Source: a virus | Virus record (IMG/VR): IMGVR_UViG_3300020141_000099 | Location: 1 to 61,139 of that record | Direction: 5' to 3' (one strand) | DNA length: 61,139 bases | In this document: piece by piece, positions 1 through 8,168 of the stretch | Layout of the letters: the number at the start of each line of letters is the position of its first letter | How positions within the stretch are numbered: the stretch's first letter is position 1 | Made by a program: the position numbers and the translations under genes | Notes under the pieces: generated by a model | What the model was told of the DNA's origin: nothing | The model's input: only the letters and a program-made list of their open reading frames with translations | The model's database searches: none

Positions 1-314
1 ACGTCTGCTTCACCATCTACATATTTTTCAACATCTCTACTGCTTAAGGCACGTTGATAGTTTTCCAAATACTTTTTAAAGGTCTTCGAACGAAGCCTAC
101 GTAGTTCAATGTTTAGATATTCGAGAACGCCTTCAATTTCTTGAAGCTGATTGAATCGATGAGCTACAATGCCAGGCAAAGCCGCAGAGGCCTTTTCCAT
201 GTTTCCATAGACCTTGACCTCTTTCTTGGCTTCGTCTAGCTCTGCGTAGTAGTAATCGATGCATCCTGGCAAATGGGCAATGTCTTTGCTGACTTTGCTA
301 TACCAGTTCATCAT
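1..314 (-). CDS. uvsY: UvsY-like recombination mediator, C-terminus cut by window edge
   Basis: The reading frame is open from an ATG at 314 to the left edge, so only about the first 104 residues are present. UvsY of T4 loads the UvsX recombinase onto gp32-coated single-stranded DNA. What is seen is a lysine- and glutamate-rich helical protein ending near the edge with SSRDVEKYVDGE, which I recognise from UvsY proteins of aquatic T4-like phages. The ATG overlaps the stop of the upstream 82-aa gene (TAATG), and a second in-frame ATG lies at 311. The position two genes downstream of uvsX supports the call. The fold is inferred from recollection of the family, not from an alignment. Confidence 0.72.
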   Translation of the reverse strand, partial: MMNWYSKVSKDIAHLPGCIDYYYAELDEAKKEVKVYGNMEKASAALPGIVAHRFNQLQEIEGVLEYLNIELRRLRSKTFKKYLENYQRALSSRDVEKYVDGEAD

Positions 315-562
315 TAGTCCTCATCTTCCTCGTAATAACCGTCTTCATCTTCGCCGTCTTCCCATTCTTTAGTTTCATCTATCACTGCTTTGATAGCATC
401 ATCAAGATGGGGATCATAGCCCATGAGGCCTTCTAGCACAGATGTATCGACATCTTTACCGAGCAAGAAATCGACATATTGATTTGCAGCCATTTCTTTG
501 TTTTTGTCAGGGATATATTCACGGAAGGTATCCCAAACTTCCATAATTAAACTTTCTTCCAT
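314..562 (-). CDS. Small acidic protein between uvsX and uvsY
   Basis: This is an 82-aa protein of unknown function. It starts with hydrophobic and aromatic residues (LIMEVWDTF) and ends in a strongly acidic tail of Glu, Asp and Tyr. Its ATG overlaps the uvsX stop codon (TAATG), with a GAGGAAG ribosome-binding site inside the end of uvsX, and its own stop overlaps the uvsY start. Translational coupling to both recombination genes suggests a role in the same presynaptic complex or in its regulation, but that is inference. I recall similar small proteins at this position in other aquatic T4-like phages. The acidic tail could mimic DNA or bind an SSB-type partner. Confidence 0.8.
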   Translation of the reverse strand: MEESLIMEVWDTFREYIPDKNKEMAANQYVDFLLGKDVDTSVLEGLMGYDPHLDDAIKAVIDETKEWEDGEDEDGYYEEDED

Positions 563-1614
563 TATGCTTCCTCAGTTTCTTCCACTAAAACAGCGGTAAC
601 AGCTGACTCATCCCATTCTGTCATAATCACTGAAAGTTTTTCTTCTGTCCAGTTTTTACGAAACTCTGAAAAGACTTCACCTGTCGCTTTACTTATATAT
701 TGTAACTTATTTCCGCTCTTTGTCAAAATACCTTTTCCTTCAAAAAGCTCAACTAGTCCACTAGCTGGGCTCATTCCTGTCAAATAAGGAATTTCAACTT
801 GTACCGATTCAAATGGTTTAGAATAACGAGTTTTCATAATCTTACAGGCTGCACGGATACCGTTAACAGTCGTAGTCTTATTACCATCAGCGTCAGTTTT
901 CAATTTCAATTTCTTCATAGCAACTACGATAGAACTTGCGTAAACAAACCCTTGTCCACCGCTGATCTTGTCATCTGGATCAAACATGTCCTGTGACGCA
1001 TAAGTGTGATTAGTACAAACTAATCCAACATTATAACTACCAAACATGTTTACGCAGTTACGAACAAGTGAAGTGAGTGCTTTAGGTTTACGACCCATGT
1101 CACCTTTCATTTCGCCTGCTTCAAACTGATTAACATCAGTAGGAGTCAATAACATACCTAGTGAATCAATAACAAACAATATTTTAGGACGCTCTTCAGA
1201 AGGCATCGCTTTATATTCTTTCATAAATTCACTAATGGTTTTTGCCACATCGTCAATCATAGCCATGTTGAGTTTTAACAACTTTTGATCGCTAGTATCA
1301 ACGCCCAATGCGTGTAACCATGCTTCGTCTAGAGCATTTTCGCTATCAACTAGGATAACATAAATGCCTTGTTCCTGTGCGTGACGGATAATATTACCTG
1401 AACAGATATAACTCTTTCCTGCGCCACTTTCTCCAGCAAATACTGTAACTTTGCCAAGGGGGACTCCCTTGTTGAAGTCCCCCGAGATCAAATAGTTAAG
1501 AGCATAGTTACCGGTGCTTATCCAGTCTGTAGGATCGTTAAATCCAATACCTAGTCCTTCAATAGACTTGGTGATAGATTTACGAAACTTAGAGATATCA
1601 AATGCTTTTCCCAT
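562..1614 (-). CDS. uvsX: UvsX RecA-like recombinase
   Basis: The protein is 350 aa, close to T4 UvsX (391). UvsX is the RecA-family ATPase that forms filaments on single-stranded DNA and carries out strand exchange for recombination-dependent replication. The Walker A motif GESGAGKS is at residues 61-68 and the Walker B ILFVID at about 145-150. A glutamate-containing segment (VDSENAL) near 90 and an NHTY segment near 215 fit the RecA core. An AGGAGAT ribosome-binding site precedes the ATG. It lies 14 bases downstream of gene 32 and is coupled to the 82-aa gene, forming a compact recombination operon. Confidence 0.96.
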   Translation of the reverse strand: MGKAFDISKFRKSITKSIEGLGIGFNDPTDWISTGNYALNYLISGDFNKGVPLGKVTVFAGESGAGKSYICSGNIIRHAQEQGIYVILVDSENALDEAWLHALGVDTSDQKLLKLNMAMIDDVAKTISEFMKEYKAMPSEERPKILFVIDSLGMLLTPTDVNQFEAGEMKGDMGRKPKALTSLVRNCVNMFGSYNVGLVCTNHTYASQDMFDPDDKISGGQGFVYASSIVVAMKKLKLKTDADGNKTTTVNGIRAACKIMKTRYSKPFESVQVEIPYLTGMSPASGLVELFEGKGILTKSGNKLQYISKATGEVFSEFRKNWTEEKLSVIMTEWDESAVTAVLVEETEEA

Positions 1615-1628
1615 TCTGATCTCCTAGA

Positions 1629-2624
1629 TTAAGCGGTTGCGTTACGTGCTTTGATCTTCGCTAGAATATCTTGTGCTCGTGAACTTGCTTCGCTACCGCC
1701 AGTACTTACCGGTGCTGCCTTTGGAGCATCTGGTTCAAAAGGTGGATCTTCATCTTCTGCTACAGGTGTAGCTACAGGTGCTGATACAGGAGTAGCTTTA
1801 ACTGCTCTTGTGTTATCTGCTGAAGAATTGCCGCCGCCAAAGCCAGCTGGTTTGAAGTATTGTCCCCAACGTTCCATGTCAAATGCTTCACCGTCTACTG
1901 ACGCTTCAAACATTTCTTTCATGACCTTGAGTTCTACTTCGCCTGGCTTCTTAGGTAAGAAGTCCTTAAGATTAAAAGAACCATACTGTTTAACAGCACC
2001 TTGTTCTTCATCGTTTAGAGCACGTTCACGACGAGCCCATTGTGATGTAGAGTAGTCAGCATAGCCGCCTTTGCTAGTTTTAACAATACGGAAATCTACG
2101 CCACGCAGGCTGTCAGTTGGCATTTCTTCCATATCAGGATCAAGCAAAGCTGCCTTGATAATGTTGAAGATTTGACTGCCGATGATGAATCTACGGATTG
2201 GATTCTCTGGAGTCTTACCATCTTCCTTGTACTGGCTATCAACAACGAAGCCTTGGAATAGATATGACTTTTTCTTCCAGTACTTACGACCCATGTCTTC
2301 CAAAGACTTGTCTTTGAACCATGGACGAACTTCTGTTAAGATTGGGCAAGTTTCTCCCCACATTTCCATACAAGGAACTTGCACAGTTACGGGCTTGGAA
2401 TTTGCTTCACCTTTAACGCCGGCGAAGGGCAATTTGATCATTGCTCGTTCAATCCAGAAGAAAGTGTTGTTTGGATCTGCGTCAGGTAAGAAACGAACCG
2501 TTGCGGTTTGTCCTTCTGCGATATTCCAATGGGGGTAAATTGCGTTGTCTCCGCCGGACGAGCCGCCGCCGTTTTGTTGAGATGCTTGTTGAAGTTTTGC
2601 TCGAATTTCTGCTAACGTTGCCAT
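1629..2624 (-). CDS. 32: gp32-type single-stranded DNA-binding protein
   Basis: The protein is 331 aa (T4 gp32 is 301). It coats single-stranded DNA during replication, recombination and repair. The N-terminus is short, basic and Gln-rich; the OB-fold core contains the aromatic-rich stretch KKSYLFQGFV. The C-terminal region is acidic (EDEDPPFEPD) followed by a conserved-looking basic tail ending QDILAKIKARN. Only two cysteines are visible (PCMEMWGETCPIL), so the four-ligand zinc site of T4 gp32 looks incomplete. An AAGGAAATC ribosome-binding site supports the ATG. A strong hairpin terminator upstream separates it from the 641-aa gene, so it probably has its own promoter. Confidence 0.93.
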   Translation of the reverse strand: MATLAEIRAKLQQASQQNGGGSSGGDNAIYPHWNIAEGQTATVRFLPDADPNNTFFWIERAMIKLPFAGVKGEANSKPVTVQVPCMEMWGETCPILTEVRPWFKDKSLEDMGRKYWKKKSYLFQGFVVDSQYKEDGKTPENPIRRFIIGSQIFNIIKAALLDPDMEEMPTDSLRGVDFRIVKTSKGGYADYSTSQWARRERALNDEEQGAVKQYGSFNLKDFLPKKPGEVELKVMKEMFEASVDGEAFDMERWGQYFKPAGFGGGNSSADNTRAVKATPVSAPVATPVAEDEDPPFEPDAPKAAPVSTGGSEASSRAQDILAKIKARNATA

Positions 2625-2684
2625 AATGATTTCCTTATAAATGTTTTATTATGCCTCTTCTTTAAAGCCCACTGACTAAAAAGA

Positions 2685-2718
2685 AAAACTGTGCATAGCG
2701 TTAACTATACACAGTTTT
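2685..2718 (-). terminator. Intrinsic terminator after the 641-aa gene
   Basis: A 14-bp stem (AAAACTGTGTATAG paired with CTATGCACAGTTTT, one G-U wobble) encloses a 6-base loop and is followed on the minus strand by TTCTTTTT. It lies in the 132-base gap between the 641-aa gene and gene 32. The only other things seen in this gap are a GATAAATA octamer at 2718-2725, which partly overlaps the hairpin, and the gp32 ribosome-binding site. Confidence 0.8.
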
Positions 2719-2756
2719 ATTTATCAACGCAACCTCAACGGCTGCTATTTTTGATT

Positions 2757-4682
2757 TTATTTCACCAAACCAGCAAGACGTCTAATGTCTTCGTATTGTT
2801 GTTGTGCGGCCATCATGCCTTCGCGGGCTTGACCTTGTTGGCTTAAATGAGCTACTAATCTTTCGGCTAATGCGCCGCCTTGATCGCCAAACATTTTCCT
2901 ACAATGCGTAACCACTCCAGTTTCGCCTTTTGGAAACTTACCTGTTTCACGGTCGTAAAATGATTTTACCACTTCAGCAATTTCTTTAGTGTTTGGTCTT
3001 TCTTGTTCTGGTTCAGCATTGGACATTGTTTCTTCGCCCATGTGCTGTAGTTCACTCATTGTATCGGATAGGAAGTCTTCATCATAGCTGATTAAATGTT
3101 TTGCCTGCTTTGGGCTCATTCCTAGTTCTTTAATTAGGACCATACCAATGGCGCTGATTAGATCTTTTTCTTTAGAAGGATCATATTCGATTCCCTTATC
3201 ATGTAGAACTTTAGCAACTTGGAATGATGTACGATCTTCTGGAGATTCTGCCATTGGCTCTTCAACCGGAGCCATTGCCGGGTCTTCAACCGGAGCAGGT
3301 GCCGGAGCAGGTGCTGGGGGTTGTCCGCCGAATAACTCGTTTGCCGCCTCTGGATCTTCTTTTTGTAACCATGCTACGATAGTAGGTGTTGGATCTGACT
3401 CTGGGTTCAATTCTGCGGCTGCTTCTAATGCTGTTTCCGATGAATCGTTATGTACGCCAATACCTTGTAATGCTTCAATAGCACTAACGGCGTCAGCACC
3501 CAAAGTTAATCCGCTGTCTAACAAATCTTTTAATGCCATAATTGTATCTGGCTCTAATGTGCCTTCAGATACAGAGTGCGCCCAAGATTCAAATTGACTG
3601 AAGTCGTCTGTTGTTTCGTTAACTTCTTCGCTATGAACAGGACACGTATCTTCATCTTTTTCGCAAGTACATTCTTCAGAACCTTCGTCTACATATTGTT
3701 CTAAATCAACAGTTCCTGCTTCTTGCATGATGCTATGTATTAATGGAAAATATTGTGCTAAATCTTCTTTAAAGTTTCTCACAGTAAACTTTGATTTATA
3801 ATCTTCCATAGTAGCTTGATCCATTACAAATCCATCGTCTTGTTGAGGAGCATGGTTTTCACAGTATGCTTCGTAAAACTTTTGTCCTGACATACACTCA
3901 ACTGTCTTGCGTAATTGATTTAATTTACCTTGACTGCGTTCGATGATTTCATTTACTTCTTGGTTCATCTGATCGTGTTGACCAACATGACGCTTAAATG
4001 CTGTAAGTTGAGCAATTTGCTCGCTCATCCCAATAATAGAATTGCCAACATCATCATATGGACGACCGCCGTTGGCCACGTGACGTTGCATTGCTTTAGC
4101 GCCTGCTAGATGAATGAACGGATATTTGAAACGCTCGCCTTCTGAGTTTTCAATAAAAATTGCGCTGATATTTCTGCTACGAGAACCTTTTTGGTTTTCG
4201 TCAACTACCTTGCTATGACGAACACGTAGAAGTGTATTTTCTAATTTGCGAAGACTTGTCTTTGGGCCTCCGTACATTGCAGACTCATTCATGTTATTTT
4301 CCTTAGTTCCGTTTTGGGCCAGATATTGATAATCATTTTTGTTTAGATTGCCCTTTGTAATATCTCTTGTATCAAATCTCAGCAGTCTACGTTTAGCAAA
4401 GTATCGCATTTCTTTTAAGAAATCGTACCACATATCTAACGTAATACTATCAACTCCTTCAGTTATACCTTGGCTATAAAAAACTTTCAGGCTTCCTAAT
4501 TCACCTAGCGAGATGCTAACGCGACCCAAGGTATTGCCTTCTACAGCAAAGTCGAAGTCAAAAAATCGTGCGTCTTTTGAGTTATTTGTAATAGACCCTG
4601 ATTCATCGCCCATTTCTACATTTTCGAATCGGCCGCGAATTTTGTCAAAGACGTCTTGTGCTATAATTTCGATGATATTCAT
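2757..4682 (-). CDS. Conserved phage protein with C-terminal IRRLAGL motif, unknown function
   Basis: The protein is 641 aa with the start at 4682 (MNIIEII). An upstream in-frame ATG at 4733 would overlap the terminase gene by 41 bases and is not preferred. The N-terminal 240 residues look like a compact domain rich in charged residues (RRLLRFDTRDITK). The middle is acidic, with two Cys-containing segments around CTCEKDEDTCPV, and a Pro-Ala stretch with PAPAPAPAP lies near residue 460. The last residues, DIRRLAGLVK, resemble the end of gp22 in this window (DIRKLAGLK). I have seen similar proteins in uncultured aquatic T4-like phages without a known function. The octamer CATAAATA stands 7 bases before the ATG with no ribosome-binding site. 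A head-related or internal role is possible but unproven. Confidence 0.82.
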   Translation of the reverse strand: MNIIEIIAQDVFDKIRGRFENVEMGDESGSITNNSKDARFFDFDFAVEGNTLGRVSISLGELGSLKVFYSQGITEGVDSITLDMWYDFLKEMRYFAKRRLLRFDTRDITKGNLNKNDYQYLAQNGTKENNMNESAMYGGPKTSLRKLENTLLRVRHSKVVDENQKGSRSRNISAIFIENSEGERFKYPFIHLAGAKAMQRHVANGGRPYDDVGNSIIGMSEQIAQLTAFKRHVGQHDQMNQEVNEIIERSQGKLNQLRKTVECMSGQKFYEAYCENHAPQQDDGFVMDQATMEDYKSKFTVRNFKEDLAQYFPLIHSIMQEAGTVDLEQYVDEGSEECTCEKDEDTCPVHSEEVNETTDDFSQFESWAHSVSEGTLEPDTIMALKDLLDSGLTLGADAVSAIEALQGIGVHNDSSETALEAAAELNPESDPTPTIVAWLQKEDPEAANELFGGQPPAPAPAPAPVEDPAMAPVEEPMAESPEDRTSFQVAKVLHDKGIEYDPSKEKDLISAIGMVLIKELGMSPKQAKHLISYDEDFLSDTMSELQHMGEETMSNAEPEQERPNTKEIAEVVKSFYDRETGKFPKGETGVVTHCRKMFGDQGGALAERLVAHLSQQGQAREGMMAAQQQYEDIRRLAGLVK

Positions 4683-4689
4683 ATTAGCG

Positions 4690-4697
4690 TATTTATG
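4690..4697 (-). promoter_or_regulatory. Late-promoter-like octamer CATAAATA, 641-aa gene
   Basis: It matches the T4 late consensus TATAAATA in seven of eight positions and ends 7 bases before the ATG at 4682. It lies within the last codons of the terminase gene. No Shine-Dalgarno sequence intervenes. Confidence 0.5.
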
Positions 4698-6282
4698 TAA
4701 AACTATTGATAAAGATTGGCATAGGCAAATCAAGGTCTTCTAATGCCCTATCTTGTACCATTCTGTCGTAGATTACAGGATCCCAATCACCTAGCATACT
4801 AACCATGCGTACTGCTAATAGCATACTTGATACAAGATCGTCCGTTTCGTTAACTTTTGCTTCAAAACTGATGCCTTTTGCGATATAAGTTTTGAGTTCG
4901 CTTATCAGAGCATTGCTGTGTATTTTTAATCGCTTTTGTTCAATTAGCTGTTTAAGTTTAGCACAGGCTGCGATTTTACTGATGTTAGTAGTGTTGAACC
5001 CCCTGCGGAATCGGCGCACGTGGCCTTTCTTAATAGGCTCACTTAGAAATAGTCCAGGGATGCTTTCTTCACCCATTTCGTTAATTGCTACAAGGGCGGC
5101 TTCTCCTAGGGTGTTGTTTTCTACACTGTAATAAATCTGTCCTTTTAAGTCAGCACTAGAGCATTCTGCATCGAGAAACTTACATATATCTCTCATGATT
5201 CTAACTTGACTTTGTACAGGGGTAGTGTTATGACTCCACTCTCCTATCTGTTGAAAACTTGGAACTTCTAATACCTGTATAGCTGCCGGATCACCGCCCG
5301 TACCTAAACTAGGGTCTAGTGCTACTACGTAAATGCTGTTAGGATCGATCTTTTTATACCATCGCACCTGTCCCATTTTCATCAAGGGTTCTATACCCTC
5401 CATTCCGGACAACACGATAGAGTCAATTAATGTTTCATCAAAGATCAAGAATTCGCATTCGTGTTCACGACGGAACCGTTCTTCGCCAATACGTGATTTT
5501 TCAGTATCGGCCCAGGCTTGGTCTCTATCAGGGTGTTCACTCCAATGTGCCCTGAACGGAAAGAATCCGTTCTTTCCTATCTCTTGTTCGTTGCCGTATT
5601 CGTCAAACTTTTTATTTGCTTCTTTCCAAATTGTAGCAAACTGATCCTCGTCACTGTTTGGCGTACTGGTGATAATTGCTTTACCACCAGTTGCTAGTGT
5701 AGGGCTGATAGAAGTCCAGAATTCTACAGCAATGTTTGGTTCAACGAACGCAAACTCGTCAGCATATAGTAGTGATAATGACATACCACGACCAGTTGTT
5801 GGAGTAGTTGTCTGCGCTACAATACGTGATCCATTGTCGAATTCAATACTTTGTTTGTTATAACTTTTAACACCGCATCGAATATGGTCAGGACACAATT
5901 CATATGCGTAGCGTATACGACTCATAATTTCCTGAGCACCTGTGTACTTGTGCGCCGCTACAAGAATAGTGCTATCAGGTATAAACATGGCAAACCACAA
6001 GAGATAACCTGCAGCAGTTGTTGTTTTACCTGTTTGTCGCGGAAGCAAATTAACATTAAATCTGTGATCGTGATAAGAATCAATTAGCCTACGTTGATAA
6101 TCAAACGCAACATACTTCATCTTTCCTTTAACAGGATGTTGGATATAAAAAAAGTTATCTAAGAAATAGTGAGGACCAACTGCTTGATCTTGACATTTCA
6201 TCAAATCCTCAATATCTTGCTCACTCCACTTTTGTGTAGTATGAGGTTTCTTAATTAAGGTATCGAATTTATTAACGGCCAT
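4693..6282 (-). CDS. 17: Terminase large subunit (gp17)
   Basis: This 529-aa protein is the DNA-packaging motor and headful nuclease; T4 gp17 is 610 aa. The ATPase domain has Walker A PRQTGKTT at about 81-88, Walker B LLYADE at 171-176 and the coupling motif TSTP at 206-209. The RNase H-like nuclease domain begins near VVALDPSLGTGGD (first catalytic Asp at about 323) and ends with a conserved DD pair near residue 487. The gene follows a strong terminator and the octamer ATTAAATA, which lies 5 bases from the ATG; no ribosome-binding site is visible. Its 3' end overlaps the promoter region of the 641-aa gene. Confidence 0.97.
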   Translation of the reverse strand: MAVNKFDTLIKKPHTTQKWSEQDIEDLMKCQDQAVGPHYFLDNFFYIQHPVKGKMKYVAFDYQRRLIDSYHDHRFNVNLLPRQTGKTTTAAGYLLWFAMFIPDSTILVAAHKYTGAQEIMSRIRYAYELCPDHIRCGVKSYNKQSIEFDNGSRIVAQTTTPTTGRGMSLSLLYADEFAFVEPNIAVEFWTSISPTLATGGKAIITSTPNSDEDQFATIWKEANKKFDEYGNEQEIGKNGFFPFRAHWSEHPDRDQAWADTEKSRIGEERFRREHECEFLIFDETLIDSIVLSGMEGIEPLMKMGQVRWYKKIDPNSIYVVALDPSLGTGGDPAAIQVLEVPSFQQIGEWSHNTTPVQSQVRIMRDICKFLDAECSSADLKGQIYYSVENNTLGEAALVAINEMGEESIPGLFLSEPIKKGHVRRFRRGFNTTNISKIAACAKLKQLIEQKRLKIHSNALISELKTYIAKGISFEAKVNETDDLVSSMLLAVRMVSMLGDWDPVIYDRMVQDRALEDLDLPMPIFINSFT

Positions 6283-6287
6283 ATTAT

Positions 6288-6295
6288 TATTTAAT
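6288..6295 (-). promoter_or_regulatory. Late-promoter-like octamer ATTAAATA, gp17
   Basis: It lies between the terminator of the 409-aa gene and the gp17 ATG. Five bases separate its last A from the ATG, so a T4-like start site would fall on the ATG itself. Confidence 0.55.
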
Positions 6296-6324
6296 GAAAA
6301 AAATAGCCTCCTAAGAGGCTATTT
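6294..6324 (-). terminator. Intrinsic terminator after the 409-aa gene
   Basis: The perfect 10-bp stem AAATAGCCTC / GAGGCTATTT has a CTAA loop (6301-6324). On the minus strand it continues into a run of seven T. It ends transcripts of the 409-aa gene immediately before the gp17 promoter-like site. Confidence 0.9.
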
Positions 6325-6341
6325 GGTTATACCATTTTAAA

Positions 6342-7571
6342 TTAACGCTTAATACCAGCGGCATTTAATGCGGCTGCTCTATCGGCGTAACCTTTAACAC
6401 CTGGCTTAATATCTTTAGATGCTTTACCAATGGCAGCTTTTACCTTAGGAGAAGCGTCACTAGCATTAACGTGTTTCATGGTAACATTAGCTTGATGACT
6501 TGCCTCATCATACTTATTGTATTTGTCTCTAACTTTATCTAAGTCTTTACCTTCGCGACCTGCTTTAGCCAGAGCCTGCATACCTGCCTTGCCATACTTT
6601 TCATGACCTTTGGCCGCACGACTCATAGTTCTTTGTTCGCTGTCTTCTTCAACAAACTTTTTGTACTCGTTCATTAATTTAGATTCAAAAGCGGCTAACG
6701 GGTCAACTGTTTCTTCTTTCTTGTTATCTGGCATTGGATTAGAGCCGCTGTTAGCAGGAGTTGTAGTCATGTCTGCTGAACGAACTTTATTAATAATATT
6801 GGCAAAATCGTTGCCATCACCGTAACCTTTTGTTTCTGGTTTTGGAGCATTATCATAGCTCTCGTCTTTTTCTTCTTCATCGCTAGCAGAAGGACCGTCG
6901 CCACCGATTTTGTTTAGCTTGTCAGTTGTGCCTTTGATGGGCTCGTCGCTTGTAACTTTAACAGGCATGTCTGTAGTAATTTTAACAGGCTCTCCTGTTC
7001 TAATTTTCTTCATCATGTCAGCAAGCTCATCAGAACCGCTGTCGTCTACTGCTCCGTCATCGTCGCCAAAAGTTGGACCGCTAACTGCTGGACCACCTGT
7101 TAACACATCGTCACGCTCCATGTCGTGTTCCATACCATGATCGGCCATGTCGTGATCACCGTCCCGATCTAGGTCGCCCATCATCTTAGGCATTGGTGCG
7201 CCCATTGTTGGCATCATAGATTGACTAGGAACATCACCTTTAGCTAGATCCATAATGCCGCGCATCATGGCAACAATTTCACCTGCGTTACCAGCACTCA
7301 TGTTTAAGCTAGCTGGTAGTGACGGCATTGGTGCGCCCATAGGCATCATTCCGCACTCTGCGATTGTGGATTCTGTTAATTTTGTTTTAAAACCAGACAG
7401 CGCTCTTAGATCTCCGAGATTAGGTTCTGGTAATTTTGGAAGATTAATATCCTTCTTACCTTCAGTAATCATTTCATCAACGTGTGCTGTTTCGGCAACC
7501 ATTGGATTAACTACATTTGGATTGCCCTTGTCTAAGTCGGCTAATCTTTTCATTACATCTATCATTTGCAT
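6342..7571 (-). CDS. Met- and Asp-rich hypothetical protein, possible processed head protein
   Basis: This 409-aa protein is of unknown function. The N-terminal 75 residues contain three LxE/IxE sites (ITE at 35-37, LTE at 65-67, IAE at 70-72), the type cleaved by the T4 prohead protease. A Met-Pro-Gly-rich stretch follows, then an acidic His/Met segment near 130-150 (DRDGDHDMADHGMEHDM). Around 195-225 there are three imperfect 8-residue repeats (VKITTDMP, VKVTSDEP, IKGTTDKL). A basic C-terminus contains KYGKAGMQALAKAGREGK. An AAGGAAAAT ribosome-binding site lies before the ATG, and the gene starts almost at the end of the 192-aa gene. The disordered composition and the location between gp16 and gp17 suggest an internal or scaffold protein; this is inference. 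Confidence 0.82.
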   Translation of the reverse strand: MQMIDVMKRLADLDKGNPNVVNPMVAETAHVDEMITEGKKDINLPKLPEPNLGDLRALSGFKTKLTESTIAECGMMPMGAPMPSLPASLNMSAGNAGEIVAMMRGIMDLAKGDVPSQSMMPTMGAPMPKMMGDLDRDGDHDMADHGMEHDMERDDVLTGGPAVSGPTFGDDDGAVDDSGSDELADMMKKIRTGEPVKITTDMPVKVTSDEPIKGTTDKLNKIGGDGPSASDEEEKDESYDNAPKPETKGYGDGNDFANIINKVRSADMTTTPANSGSNPMPDNKKEETVDPLAAFESKLMNEYKKFVEEDSEQRTMSRAAKGHEKYGKAGMQALAKAGREGKDLDKVRDKYNKYDEASHQANVTMKHVNASDASPKVKAAIGKASKDIKPGVKGYADRAAALNAAGIKR

Positions 7572-7573
7572 AA

Positions 7574-8152
7574 TTATTTTCCTTTGCCGCTGATCGGGCT
7601 ATGTGAGCTAGCTTCTGTGTCGGTACTGTATTTTGCGGCACCTTCTGACGCAACTACTTCGCCCCTAGCCTTACGTCTTTCAGCCGCATCGGACTGAAGA
7701 GATTTTAAAAACGTTGTGTTATATTTTGCGCCATAATAGTCTGTTGAATCTATTTTTGGTTGTTCAGAATAGTTAGGATCATTTAATAATGCTCCTGTGC
7801 GCTTTTCTGTTGGTGTTTGATATTCTTCAAGTGGTTCGCCTGGTTTGCGTACCACAATATTTTCATTAGTGATTCTTAAACCGCTAGAGAGATACTCTGT
7901 TAATTCAAACTGTGTTGTTGGATATTCTAATGTTACTTCGTATATAGTAACTTCTATATTTTTTAATTTTGGAAAATCTAAAGGCAAGTCTTGTATTGGC
8001 GTTTTGCCTATTTTCTTGAAACCAGCTACGCTGAAACGTTCTAATAACCCCTTTAGCTTTGCTTCATGTTCAGTGGTGCACTCACCCGCAATTTTAATGC
8101 GAAAGTCGTACGTTTTTTTAGATTCTGTTAAATGTTCTTTAAATGATCTCAT
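7574..8152 (-). CDS. Putative internal head protein with capsid-targeting N-terminus
   Basis: This 192-aa protein begins MRSFKEHLTES. The pattern (basic, S/T, aromatic, x, Glu, x, L/I, x, Glu) matches the N-terminal capsid-targeting sequence of T4 internal proteins, MKTYQEFIAEA, which gp21 protease cuts after the final Glu. Here the expected cut is after E10. The rest has an alpha/beta-looking region (residues 14-95) and a disordered charged C-terminus. An AGGAAAC ribosome-binding site supports the start. It lies between gp16 and the 409-aa gene in the packaging cluster. The function is unknown; delivery with the DNA into the host is the inference from the N-terminus. Confidence 0.8.
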   Translation of the reverse strand: MRSFKEHLTESKKTYDFRIKIAGECTTEHEAKLKGLLERFSVAGFKKIGKTPIQDLPLDFPKLKNIEVTIYEVTLEYPTTQFELTEYLSSGLRITNENIVVRKPGEPLEEYQTPTEKRTGALLNDPNYSEQPKIDSTDYYGAKYNTTFLKSLQSDAAERRKARGEVVASEGAAKYSTDTEASSHSPISGKGK

Positions 8153-8168
8153 CGCGGTTTCCTATGCT

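Noticed and set aside
2718-2725. GATAAATA as a late promoter for gene 32
   Set aside because: A start at normal spacing would fall inside the terminator stem, and gene 32 is usually early or middle; chance is more likely.
4683-4733. Upstream ATG adding 17 residues to the 641-aa protein
   Set aside because: It overlaps the terminase gene and the added residues are unlike the family start MNIIEII.
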